NCBI RefSeq assembly: GCF_017551775.1
Contig: NZ_JAFZKX010000109.1
Coordinates: 1 to 64,000, forward strand
DNA: 64,000 bases
Direction of reading: 5' to 3'
DNA from: Fibrobacter sp.
GTDB lineage: Bacteria; Fibrobacterota; Fibrobacteria; Fibrobacterales; Fibrobacteraceae
The notes below the pieces were generated by a model. The model was not told the origin of the DNA, made no database searches, and saw only the letters and a program-made list of their open reading frames with translations. Below, in pieces: positions 50,834 to 58,335 of this stretch. Both the position numbers and the translations under genes were made by a program. Every line of letters begins with the position of its first letter. Positions within the stretch are counted from its first letter, which is position 1.

Positions 50834-52162
50834 TTGAAATCGATTTCAATGTTGTCTCCGTGGAAGTTGCTGGCCCTGGTCGGGGCTTTTGCTTGCACGA
50901 TGCTTGTCGCCTGCGGAGACGATGAAAGCGATTTTGTTGCACGCCCTGAAAAGGAATTGTCATCTTCCGTAAAAAAGAACTCGTCTTCTTCTGCAAAGGA
51001 TGCTTCTAGTTCGAGTAGTTTGAGGGAAGGCGCTCTTCCGCCATGCAGGGGCGAAGGCTTTGACAACTGCGAGTACGGCACCTTGCACGATGAGCGTGAC
51101 GGGCAAACTTACAAGACCGTAAAAATCGGTGACCAGTGGTGGATGGCCGAGAACCTGAATTATAAAACGGACAGCAGTCTCTGTTACAAATTGGCCGATT
51201 CAAACTGTACCAAGTATGGTCGCCTTTATCCCTGGGGAGATGTCGTTCACGGGGGAGGCTGCCCGAACGGCTGGTTCTTGCCTACGAGCAGTGAAATATA
51301 TGAATTGGAACTGAATACAGGAAGTTCCTTTGAAGCGCTTGTTGCGGAAGAGTATGGGGGCGTGGATGCGTATGGGTTTTCTGTAAAACTCATTCCTTCT
51401 CTATATGAGCCTGATGGTGACGTGTCTATAAAGTCTTTTGATGGTGAGATGGGCTCTAGTACTGAATTTTGGCCCGAAGACCAAGGCACCGTTACCTCGA
51501 ATTTGAACTGGTCCTTTAGTTCCAAAGAAGGTGGTGGTTCTTATGGGGTATACGGGACTACTAGGAGTGGTTTGTGGAAATGGGTTCGCTGTGTTCGAAA
51601 TCCCGATGGACTGTATTATGTTCAACCTTGTAAAACGGATAGTACGGATTCCTGCGAATACGGAACCTTGACCGATGAACGCGATGGGCAGACATACAAG
51701 ACCGTGAAAGTCGGTACGCAGACCTGGATGGCCGAGAACCTGAATTATGAAATGGAAAACAGCAGCTGCTATGGGGACGATTCTCTTAACTGCATCAAGA
51801 AGGGGCGGTTGTATAGTGTGACCTCGGCGCAGAGTGCCTGCCCCAAGGGTTGGCATTTACCCACGACCGACGAATGGAAAGTCCTAGATAAGGTGACTGG
51901 TCTTGATGATCGCAGATGGCAGGCAAAGGGTGTTGAAAAATGGCCCTATGCTACGGATATGTATGGACTTTCAGTAATTCCCGGTGGAGCGTGGAATCAT
52001 TTGGCTAGAGGTTATTTAAGAGGTGACGAGGATGCTTTTTTCTGCAGTGTTCTTGAAAGTGAAGAATGTAGTGGTGGGTGGTTTTCGTATTCCGGCAATA
52101 GTGGACATACCTGTATCAATGATGATACATGCTCCATCCGCTGCATAAAGGATGAGGATTGA
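50834..52162 (+). CDS. FISUMP lipoprotein, two FISUMP domains
   Basis: This 442-residue lipoprotein (lipobox LVACG, about residue 27) most likely starts with TTG at 50834, which has AGAGG 7 nt upstream; ATG 50849 is the alternative. FISUMP domains lie at about 81-255 and 275-442, both shorter than in other members. They open with DERDGQTYKTVKIG and DERDGQTYKTVKVG. The first lacks the usual insert after YGRLY and reads YGRLYPWGDVVHGGGCPNGWFLP; the second reads KKGRLYSVTSAQSACPKGWHLP. Its stop overlaps the aminotransferase ATG by one base, so the two are coupled. Confidence 0.86.
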   Translation: MKSISMLSPWKLLALVGAFACTMLVACGDDESDFVARPEKELSSSVKKNSSSSAKDASSSSSLREGALPPCRGEGFDNCEYGTLHDERDGQTYKTVKIGDQWWMAENLNYKTDSSLCYKLADSNCTKYGRLYPWGDVVHGGGCPNGWFLPTSSEIYELELNTGSSFEALVAEEYGGVDAYGFSVKLIPSLYEPDGDVSIKSFDGEMGSSTEFWPEDQGTVTSNLNWSFSSKEGGGSYGVYGTTRSGLWKWVRCVRNPDGLYYVQPCKTDSTDSCEYGTLTDERDGQTYKTVKVGTQTWMAENLNYEMENSSCYGDDSLNCIKKGRLYSVTSAQSACPKGWHLPTTDEWKVLDKVTGLDDRRWQAKGVEKWPYATDMYGLSVIPGGAWNHLARGYLRGDEDAFFCSVLESEECSGGWFSYSGNSGHTCINDDTCSIRCIKDED

Positions 52163-53400
52163 TGCTTTCTTCCCGCTTGCCTAAAGATCTTTCTCCGTCG
52201 CCGTTCTTTGCCGAACTGGAACGCGTAAAGGCAAGCGTGCTTGCGGAATGTGCCGGTACCAATGCGGTGCCGTTTATCGACATGACGGTGAGCAGCCCGG
52301 TAAAGGCGGGACTCCCGATAGACATGGATATGGCGGTGGAGGAGGCTCGCAAGGATTTCGGTTGCTGGAACCCCGATGCCGCTGGATGGAAGAGTGCGCG
52401 CGAAGCCGTGGTGGAATACTACCGCGAACGTGGCGGGAACTTCGATGCCGGCCAGATTATCCTTACGGCAAGCACGAGCGAGGCCTACTCCGTATTGTTC
52501 AAGGCGTTCTGCGATCCGGGTGATGTCATCTTGACGCCGATGCCGGGCTACCCGCTGCTCGATACCCTCGCGCAGTTGGAACATCTGGAATGTGCTCCGT
52601 ACTTTTTGAAGCTCGCCCGCGATAAACGGGGGGCGGAATTCCGTTTTGTCCTGGATACCGACAGCCTGCTTGCCGCTCCCGAAAAGGCGAAGATTTTGTT
52701 GCTCGTCTCGCCGCACAATCCGACGGGCCATTGCGTGTCGCGTACCGAATGGAACGAGGTCGTCTCGTTCTGCGAACAGCATAACTTGATTCTCGTGGTG
52801 GACGAGGTCTTCGGCGACTACGGCATCTCGGACGATGTGCGTCGTACATGGGAGTTTGTTCCCGGCTTGTGTCATCCTGAGCGGAACGAAGTGAAGTCGA
52901 AGGATCTAGGCCCGAAATGTCCGATTTTCTGGTTGAACGGCTTAAGCAAGGCGGTGGGTTCTCCGCAGCTCAAGCTCGGCTGGATGGCGTTCTATGCGCC
53001 TGAGGAACAGTTCGAACCGATACGTGCCGCCCTTGAATTTGTGGAAGATGCTTACCTGAGCGTTTCCGCTCCGGCGCAGGCGCTTGGCTCATCGCTTCTT
53101 AAACAGTCGGCTGCATACGAGTCGCAGGTCCGCGAGCGCTTGCTTACCAACTGGAACACGCTCCGGCAGGCGTTCCCCTCCAAGTATTGCCCCGAGGTTA
53201 TTGGCGGGTGGTATGCCGCTATCCGCCTGGGCGAAGATGACGAACAGCTCACCCTCGAACTTCTGCAGGCGCAACACGTGCTTGTGCAACCGGGCTTCTT
53301 CTTCGACTTTGACGAAGACGGCTGGGTGGTGGTATCGCTCCTGCAGGAACCGGCGTTGTTTAAGGAAGCCGTCGCACGTATGACCCGACCGTCATGCTGA
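52162..53400 (+). CDS. PLP-dependent class I/II aminotransferase with in-frame repeat insertion
   Basis: This is a 412-residue fold type I aminotransferase. The PLP-binding Lys is in FWLNGLSKAVGSPQLKLGW (about residue 260). SPHNPTGHCVS (about 190) and DEVFGDYG (about 215) are the expected cofactor motifs. Substrate amino acid is not clear; alanine or aspartate type is possible. Just before the Lys loop, residues about 237-249 (CHPERNEVKSKDL) come from a dispersed DNA repeat of the GTCATCCTGAGC...GAAGGATCT type, inserted in frame. The C-terminus (TRPSC) ends in another repeat. ATG 52162 overlaps the previous stop. Confidence 0.87.
   Translation: MLSSRLPKDLSPSPFFAELERVKASVLAECAGTNAVPFIDMTVSSPVKAGLPIDMDMAVEEARKDFGCWNPDAAGWKSAREAVVEYYRERGGNFDAGQIILTASTSEAYSVLFKAFCDPGDVILTPMPGYPLLDTLAQLEHLECAPYFLKLARDKRGAEFRFVLDTDSLLAAPEKAKILLLVSPHNPTGHCVSRTEWNEVVSFCEQHNLILVVDEVFGDYGISDDVRRTWEFVPGLCHPERNEVKSKDLGPKCPIFWLNGLSKAVGSPQLKLGWMAFYAPEEQFEPIRAALEFVEDAYLSVSAPAQALGSSLLKQSAAYESQVRERLLTNWNTLRQAFPSKYCPEVIGGWYAAIRLGEDDEQLTLELLQAQHVLVQPGFFFDFDEDGWVVVSLLQEPALFKEAVARMTRPSC
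52870..52907 (+). repeat. Dispersed repeat inserted in the aminotransferase gene
   Basis: The sequence from TGTCATCCTGAGC to GAAGGATCT is a motif known to me from intergenic repeats in many bacterial genomes. Read in this frame such repeats give peptides like HPERSE...SKDL. Here its length is compatible with the frame and the gene appears intact. Confidence 0.75.
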
Positions 53401-53476
53401 CTCCCGAATGTCATGCAGGCGAAGGTCAGCATCAGGGTGACTCCCGAATGTCATGCTGACGAAGGTCAGCATCAGC
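53398..53476 (+). repeat. Two tandem 40-bp units at the aminotransferase gene end
   Basis: Units at 53398-53437 and 53438-53476 share TGACTCCCGAATGTCATGC and GAAGGTCAGCATCAG. The first three bases are the aminotransferase stop codon. Each contains an inverted repeat (ATGCTGA with TCAGCAT in the second unit), so the RNA can form hairpins that may act as a 3' end. Confidence 0.8.
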
Positions 53477-53530
53477 ATTCCCCACCAGATATTTTTATAT
53501 ATTACACGCGGAAATTGAATAGGTTGTAAC

Positions 53531-54634
53531 GTGGAAAAGAAAAAGATTTTGCTCATCAACTGGCGCGACATCAAGAACCCGGAAGCGGGCGGCGCCGAAC
53601 TGTATTTTCACGAGATTTTCAAGCGCATCAATGCACGCGGTTACGACGTGACCGTTCTCGCTCACCGCGTGAAGGGCCTGCCCGATGAAGAAGTCGTCGA
53701 CGGCATGCGCACTATCCGCGTCGGCAACAAGTTCCTGTTCAACTATACCGCGTTCCTTTATGCCCGCAAGCACCAGAAGGAATACGACCTCATCATCGAG
53801 GACCTGAACAAGATTCCGTTCTTTACGCCGTGCGGCACGAAGGCCAAGCGCCTCCACATGGTGATGCACTTTTTCCGCAAGTCCATTTTCCGCGAGACGT
53901 TCTTCCCGATGGCGCTTTACGTTTACCTGATGGAACGCTCGGTCGCCCTCTTCTATAAGAACGAGAACTTCCTCGCCATCTCGCAGAGCACTGCCGACGA
54001 AATTGCCGACATGGGTATCAAGCCCAAGTGGACCGAGGTGGTGGAACCGGGTATCGATACCGAGTATTTCCACCCGACGGAAAAGAAGGCCGACCCTCCG
54101 GTGATTTCCTATGTGGGCCGCCTCATGAAGTACAAGAACGCGCAGTTTGTCATCAACGCCATGCCGCGCCTCCGGGAACTCGTCCCGGGTATCGTTCTCG
54201 AGGTTGCCGGCGGGGGAGACTACCGGGCGGAACTTGAAAAGCTGGTGGACAAGCTTGGCGTGCGCGACTCCGTGAAATTCCTGGGCCGCGTCTCCGAAGA
54301 CGAAAAGCGCGACCTTTTGAGCCGCTCGTCGCTCTTCATCAACCCCTCGTTCAAGGAAGGCTGGGGCATCAACAACATCGAGGCGAATCTCTGCGGTACG
54401 ATTTCGATGAGCAACAATGTCGCCGGCCTCAAGGATTCGGTGGTGGACGGGGTGACCGGCCTCCTGTACGAAAATGACGACCCGGAGGGGTTCTGCCAGA
54501 AGGCTGCCGCCGTTTTGCACGACCGGGCCCGCCTGGAAACCCTCGAGAAAAACGCCCGTGAGCGCGCCCTGACCATGAGTTGGGACGCAATGGCCGATAA
54601 AATGGAAAAAGTTGTTGAAAAAGCGTTCGTATAG
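53531..54634 (+). CDS. GT4 family glycosyltransferase
   Basis: This 367-residue GT-B enzyme of family 4 has a nucleotide-sugar-dependent retaining fold. It opens with KILLINWRDIKNPEAGGAE, where GGAE marks the acceptor side. The C-terminal half has ISYVGRLMKYKNAQFVI (about 197-213) and the EX7E-type donor site in FKEGWGINNIEANLCGT (about 275-291). It starts with GTG at 53531; TATATT about 30 bp upstream is the likely -10 box. It stands alone between repeats and a structured RNA. The acceptor is unknown; a surface polysaccharide is plausible. Confidence 0.9.
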   Translation: MEKKKILLINWRDIKNPEAGGAELYFHEIFKRINARGYDVTVLAHRVKGLPDEEVVDGMRTIRVGNKFLFNYTAFLYARKHQKEYDLIIEDLNKIPFFTPCGTKAKRLHMVMHFFRKSIFRETFFPMALYVYLMERSVALFYKNENFLAISQSTADEIADMGIKPKWTEVVEPGIDTEYFHPTEKKADPPVISYVGRLMKYKNAQFVINAMPRLRELVPGIVLEVAGGGDYRAELEKLVDKLGVRDSVKFLGRVSEDEKRDLLSRSSLFINPSFKEGWGINNIEANLCGTISMSNNVAGLKDSVVDGVTGLLYENDDPEGFCQKAAAVLHDRARLETLEKNARERALTMSWDAMADKMEKVVEKAFV

Positions 54635-54670
54635 CGTTTTTTCACGGCTTTTTTTATTAAATTTGCTCCC

Positions 54671-54846
54671 GTGATTGCCCCCTGCGGTTTGTCGCTGCGG
54701 CGAAAACTGCCCCTTGCTCCGAAATCCTGAGCCGGACCTGGTCCGCTGGATAGGAGCCTTCTCGGCCGTCAAGCTTCCATAGAAGCGCTATTAAGATGGC
54801 CCTAAACAACACACACATGCAATCACCCCTTCGGCGGGTCTTTTCC
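54671..54846 (+). ncRNA. Candidate stand-alone structured RNA, family unassigned
   Basis: GTGATTGC (54671-54678) pairs with GCAATCAC (54819-54826), closing a domain. Within it are a GC hairpin of 7 + 4 bp with one bulge (about 54684-54711), a hairpin around GGAC-ctg-GTCC (about 54726-54752) and GGCCGTC with GATGGCC (about 54764-54800) enclosing GCTTC-cata-GAAGC. TAAATT at 54658-54663 places +1 at about 54671, the first base of the closing stem. A short hairpin (ACCC with GGGT) and CTTTT end it. Promoter, closed structure and terminator together indicate an independent RNA. It does not match 6S, tmRNA, RNase P or SRP RNA motifs I know. A leader or riboswitch of the next gene is the alternative. 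Confidence 0.6.
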
Positions 54847-54887
54847 AGCCTTCCGTTGTGGCCAACCCTTACTTATGAGGTGCCCAG

Positions 54888-55523
54888 ATGGAAAACTACA
54901 TCGCAATCGCACTTTCACTCGTCGCAGTGATTCTGTGCATCGTTATCCTGACTAAGGTTAACAAGATTCTCGACAATCTCCATACTCCGATTGTTAAAAA
55001 GCTCACCCCGGATATGAACTTGAAGCCGAATTCCCGCCGCTCTGTCGGTGCCCAGGAAATGGCTCAGCGCGGTGACCGCAACAACAAGGACCATGGTAAG
55101 GATCGTCAGAATAACAATAAGGACGCTCGTGGTGACAAGCAGGCTCAGCCTGCCCAGAATCGTGACCGCAACGAACAGCGTTCCGACCGTGGCCAGCGCC
55201 GTGACCGCCGTGAAGGCCGTCCCGACCGTCCGCGCCGCGAATTCAACAAGCCGGCCGCTGAAGCTGCTGCTCCTGCCGCCGCTGCCGAACAGGCCCCCGC
55301 AGTCGAAGCCGCTGCTCCCGCAGCTGCCGAAGCTCGCCGCCCGCTCGCTCCGCGTATTCCGGTTGAAACCCCGGCTGCTCCTGCAGTTGAGGCCGCTCCC
55401 GCTGTTGCCGCTCCTGCCGCTGCTGAAGTTGCCCCGGTCGAAACGACTTTCGACCCGAGCAAGGTCCGCTATGGCCGCCGCAACGTGATCAAGAAGGCTC
55501 CCGAACTCGCTGACGAAGCCTAA
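54888..55523 (+). CDS. Single-pass membrane protein with basic and Ala/Pro-rich tail
   Basis: This 211-residue protein has an N-terminal transmembrane helix (IAIALSLVAVILCIVIL) and a short helical stretch. A strongly charged Arg/Asp/Asn-rich segment follows (about residues 60-122, RDRRE-like repeats), then a long Ala/Pro region (about 123-190) and a basic end VRYGRRNVIKKAPELADEA. The charged part resembles RNA-binding low-complexity tails, but no domain is recognised. GAGGTG precedes the ATG. It follows the structured RNA by about 40 bp and is followed by a terminator. Function unknown. Confidence 0.7.
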   Translation: MENYIAIALSLVAVILCIVILTKVNKILDNLHTPIVKKLTPDMNLKPNSRRSVGAQEMAQRGDRNNKDHGKDRQNNNKDARGDKQAQPAQNRDRNEQRSDRGQRRDRREGRPDRPRREFNKPAAEAAAPAAAAEQAPAVEAAAPAAAEARRPLAPRIPVETPAAPAVEAAPAVAAPAAAEVAPVETTFDPSKVRYGRRNVIKKAPELADEA

Positions 55524-55547
55524 TCTCGCGGAAAATTGCGAAACTTA

Positions 55548-55577
55548 AAAGTCCCTCGGCTCTGCCGGGGGATTTTT
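55548..55577. terminator. Rho-independent terminator
   Basis: TCCCTCGGC pairs with GCCGGGGGA (one G-U pair) around a TCT loop and is followed by five T residues. The A-rich left flank could also serve the convergent FKBP gene. Confidence 0.87.
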
Positions 55578-55647
55578 AGTTCGTATAGATTTTGCATTAC
55601 GGGGTACGTACAGGCGGGGTAACCTGGGGTGGCGGGTCTAGCGCGTG

Positions 55648-56232
55648 CTAGAATTTTTCGTCGTAACCGTCATCGTACTCGTCGTCGTATTCGTCCTGGT
55701 CGGGGAATCCGGATTCCAGTTCGGAAAAACTCGGCTCCTCGATGTCCACCACCTCGACCTCGAATGTGAGGTCCTTGCCGGCGAAGGGGTGGTTGCCGTC
55801 CACGAGCACGGAGTCGCGGTAGATTTCCTTGACGATGTAGATGCCGTCGCTTTCGTCCTTGTCGAGGTTCAGGTCCTCGATGAACTCGTCGGCGGTGTCG
55901 GGCAACTGGAATTCACGGATGTCGTTGTCCATGAACATCTCCAGCTCCATTCCGATCCAGAGCTCGCCGACTTCTTGCAGTTCCTCCTTGGGAACCTTCA
56001 TGATGAGGTCTTGGCGGTAGGCGCCGTAACCGAGATCGCACGGGATGTCAATGGAGAACTTCTCGCCAAGTTTTCTTCCGGCAAGGGCCGCTTCTAGCCC
56101 CGGAATGATGTTGTTGTAGCCATGGATGTACACGAACGGATGCGTCGGCTGGATCTCTTCCAGGATGCGTCCGCTCCTTTCCATGAGCACGTAGGCGATG
56201 CTGACCTTGGTCTTGTCTTCGATGACTTCCAT
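55648..56232 (-). CDS. SlyD-like FKBP-type peptidyl-prolyl isomerase
   Basis: This 194-residue cytoplasmic proline isomerase/chaperone of the SlyD type has IHGYNNIIPGLEAALAG (about 37-53) and EKFSIDIPCDLGYGAY (about 57-72) flanking the inserted flap domain. It returns to the FKBP core at NHPFAGKDLTFEVEVVDI (about 147-164). The tail is acidic (DQDEYDDEYDDGYDEKF), without the His-rich nickel-binding tail of E. coli SlyD. TATATT lies 10 nt before the ATG with only TGCCCCCCGT between, so the 5' leader is at most a few bases. A heptad array abuts the -10 box. Confidence 0.9.
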   Translation of the reverse strand: MEVIEDKTKVSIAYVLMERSGRILEEIQPTHPFVYIHGYNNIIPGLEAALAGRKLGEKFSIDIPCDLGYGAYRQDLIMKVPKEELQEVGELWIGMELEMFMDNDIREFQLPDTADEFIEDLNLDKDESDGIYIVKEIYRDSVLVDGNHPFAGKDLTFEVEVVDIEEPSFSELESGFPDQDEYDDEYDDGYDEKF

Positions 56233-56248
56233 ACGGGGGGCAAATATA

Positions 56249-56284
56249 GTTAATAGTTTGCCTATTGCTAGTTATTGGTTAGTG
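56249..56284. repeat. Heptad-repeat element D upstream of the FKBP gene
   Basis: Units GTTAATA (56249-56255), GTTTGCCTA, TTGCTA, GTTATTG and GTTAGTG run to 56284, with one 9-bp and one 6-bp variant. On the minus strand the last unit (TATTAAC) touches the FKBP -10 box TATATT without a gap, as at folC. Confidence 0.65.
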
Positions 56285-56306
56285 GAGATATTATTAAATT
56301 TTCCGC

Positions 56307-57038
56307 ATGCTTTACGGTATTTGTTCTGATATTCATTCCAACGCAACCGCATTTGAAGCAGTACTCCAGTCCATGGAGGAGAATCATGTTGAAAGGCGCG
56401 TCTGTTTGGGAGACTTGGTGGGGTATGGAGCGGACCCCGACGAGTGTGTGAAACTTGCCCGCGAAAACATGGATTTGTGCCTAATCGGAAACCACGATAG
56501 CGTCGCTATCAAGTACGAATCGAGCGTGGGGTTCAATCCGTATGCGAAGCAGGCTATCGAGTGGACGCAGGCGCATTTGAGCAAGAGTTCGATCGACTAC
56601 CTGAAGGCGCTTCCCTATATCAAGGAAGAATTGGACGATATTACGTTTGTGCATGCCTCCCCGCTTTCGCCCGCGGACTGGGTGTATGTGACTGACTTGG
56701 AAGAGGCGCTTGATGCCTTCGACCATTTCCGCGGTACCTACTGCTTTATCGGGCATACGCACAGCCCGGTAATCGTGGCGAGCCGCCCGATGGCCATCCC
56801 CAAGATTCTCGACGAGTACGAATATACCATAGTGAATACCGAGCGCCTGTTGGTGAACGTGGGAAGCGTGGGTCAGCCCCGCGACCGCGATTGCCGTGCC
56901 TGCTGGTGCCTGCTCGATACCGTGACGAAGTGCGTCCGCATAATCCGCGTTGAATACGACGTGTTCCGCACGCAGGAACGCATGCGCAAGGCCGGTATGC
57001 CGAGCTTCCTCATCGACCGCCTGAGCATGGGAAGATAG
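56307..57038 (+). CDS. Metallophosphoesterase family protein
   Basis: This 243-residue calcineurin-like phosphoesterase of the YfcE/MJ0936-like group has all metal motifs: SDIHSNATAFEAVL (about 7-20), GDLVGYGADPDEC (about 36-48), GNHDSV (about 62), VHASP (about 113) and GHTHSP (about 150), then NVGSVGQPRDRD. Substrate unknown; phosphodiesters or serine/threonine phosphoproteins are possible. TAAATT lies 6 nt before the ATG with no ribosome-binding site. It probably shares a transcript with rlmH, 12 bp downstream. Confidence 0.9.
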   Translation: MLYGICSDIHSNATAFEAVLQSMEENHVERRVCLGDLVGYGADPDECVKLARENMDLCLIGNHDSVAIKYESSVGFNPYAKQAIEWTQAHLSKSSIDYLKALPYIKEELDDITFVHASPLSPADWVYVTDLEEALDAFDHFRGTYCFIGHTHSPVIVASRPMAIPKILDEYEYTIVNTERLLVNVGSVGQPRDRDCRACWCLLDTVTKCVRIIRVEYDVFRTQERMRKAGMPSFLIDRLSMGR

Positions 57039-57050
57039 TTTGTCTTCGAT

Positions 57051-57512
57051 ATGAAATGGGTTCTTGCAGTTTTTGGTAAGGCCGGCTCGCCGTTCATCGC
57101 GGACGAGGTGGACAAGTACGTGAAGCGCCTGCGCGGGGGAGTCTACCCGCTCGAAGTCGTGGAACTCAAGGAATCTAAAATCGACGACCGTGTTCAGGCT
57201 CTTGCTCAGGAAGCGACACTTTTTGACAAGAAATTCCCGAAGTCGGAATACCGCCGCGTCATCCTCTCCGAAGAGGGCAAGCTCATGGACACGGTGAAAC
57301 TTTCGGATACGCTTCGCGACCGTTTCCCGGGAAATATCGTGTTCCTGATTGGTTCGGCCTACGGAATTGATGAAAATTTGAAAAAGACGGCGGATTTGCT
57401 GCTTTCGCTCTCGCCGCTCACGTTTACGCACGACCACGCCCGCGTACTTTTTGCCGAACAGCTCTACCGCGTGCAGATGGTGATGCAGAACCACCCGTAT
57501 CATCACCGGTAA
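57051..57512 (+). CDS. rlmH: 23S rRNA pseudouridine-1915 N3-methyltransferase
   Basis: RlmH is a SPOUT methyltransferase acting on helix 69 of 23S rRNA in the assembled ribosome. The 153-residue protein shows the family pattern: FGKAG near the start, VILSEEGKLMDTVKLSD (about 83-99), IVFLIGSAYGID (about 104-115), LSLSPLTFTHDHARVLFAEQLYRV in parts and the invariant C-terminal NHPYHHR. The length matches E. coli RlmH. Confidence 0.96.
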   Translation: MKWVLAVFGKAGSPFIADEVDKYVKRLRGGVYPLEVVELKESKIDDRVQALAQEATLFDKKFPKSEYRRVILSEEGKLMDTVKLSDTLRDRFPGNIVFLIGSAYGIDENLKKTADLLLSLSPLTFTHDHARVLFAEQLYRVQMVMQNHPYHHR

Positions 57513-57531
57513 AAAATTTATGGGAGGAACG

Positions 57532-58335
57532 ATGAAGTGTAAATTTGGAATAAGATGCGCTTTTGCCGTCCTTGCGGCTCTCTTGCTTTATGCTTGCGGT
57601 TCCTCGGGAACGGAGCCTGATTTCAAGGAGAGACCGGGTTCGAGCAGCTCCATCGAGGACGAAGAGATTAGCAGCTGTAGTTCGGCTGTAAAGAGTAGCA
57701 GCAGCTCGGCTGTAAAGAGCAGTTCCAGTTTGCAATTGACTCAGGTGCATACGGAATATAAGTACGATCCCGAAAAAGTCAAGCACGGTACGTTTGAGGA
57801 TCCGCGCGATGGCGAGGTCTACAAGACGATAACTGTAGAAGGTTCCACCTGGTTGGCCGAGAACCTGAGGTTTGAACCTGATACGGGCAGCTACTGTCAT
57901 CGGAATGCGGACACCTGTGCCGTTTTGGGACGCTACTATTCCTGGGGGGCCGCCCAGAAGGCTTGCCCAGAAGGGTGGCGCCTGCCGAGGAGACGTTCTT
58001 CTGATGATTTTTTGGCCTTGTTGGGTAAGTTGTCCTGGACGTCCCCGTGGGGCATTCTGGAAACGGTATGTAATACCGAGGTGTTTGCGGCGGGGGATAA
58101 TGTCGGAAAGGATGTGTATGGACTCGGTATTCTGGCTGCTGGATATTATGATCTAGAAAAAGATACTGTCTATTTCCCGGAAAGTTATTATGTGGACTAT
58201 TGGACATCTGATACTTCAAAGTCTGGTCTTCCTACAGCCAGATTTTACTTTGCTGAAGATTATTATAAAGGAACTGGCGATCTAATCATAGTTACAAGAG
58301 CGAATCCTGTCAGGTGCTTGAGGGAGGAAAAATGA
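57532..58335 (+). CDS. FISUMP lipoprotein, single divergent FISUMP domain
   Basis: This 267-residue lipoprotein (lipobox LYACG) starts at ATG 57532 with GGAGG 4 nt upstream; the ATG at 57520 lies before this site. After a Ser-rich linker the FISUMP domain (about 85-267) has EDPRDGEVYKTITVEGSTWLAENL, read in parts, LGRYYSWGAAQKACPEGWRLPRRR and VRCLREEK. WLAENL, GRYY and GWRLP all depart from the usual WMAENL, GRLY and GWHLP. The stop overlaps the next gene start (ATGA), giving a coupled pair. Confidence 0.84.
   Translation: MKCKFGIRCAFAVLAALLLYACGSSGTEPDFKERPGSSSSIEDEEISSCSSAVKSSSSSAVKSSSSLQLTQVHTEYKYDPEKVKHGTFEDPRDGEVYKTITVEGSTWLAENLRFEPDTGSYCHRNADTCAVLGRYYSWGAAQKACPEGWRLPRRRSSDDFLALLGKLSWTSPWGILETVCNTEVFAAGDNVGKDVYGLGILAAGYYDLEKDTVYFPESYYVDYWTSDTSKSGLPTARFYFAEDYYKGTGDLIIVTRANPVRCLREEK

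Noticed and set aside
54671-54846. 6S RNA (ssrS)
   Set aside because: Length is right and a few words resemble E. coli 6S, but the pairing is multibranched without the single long hairpin with a central bubble. Left unassigned.
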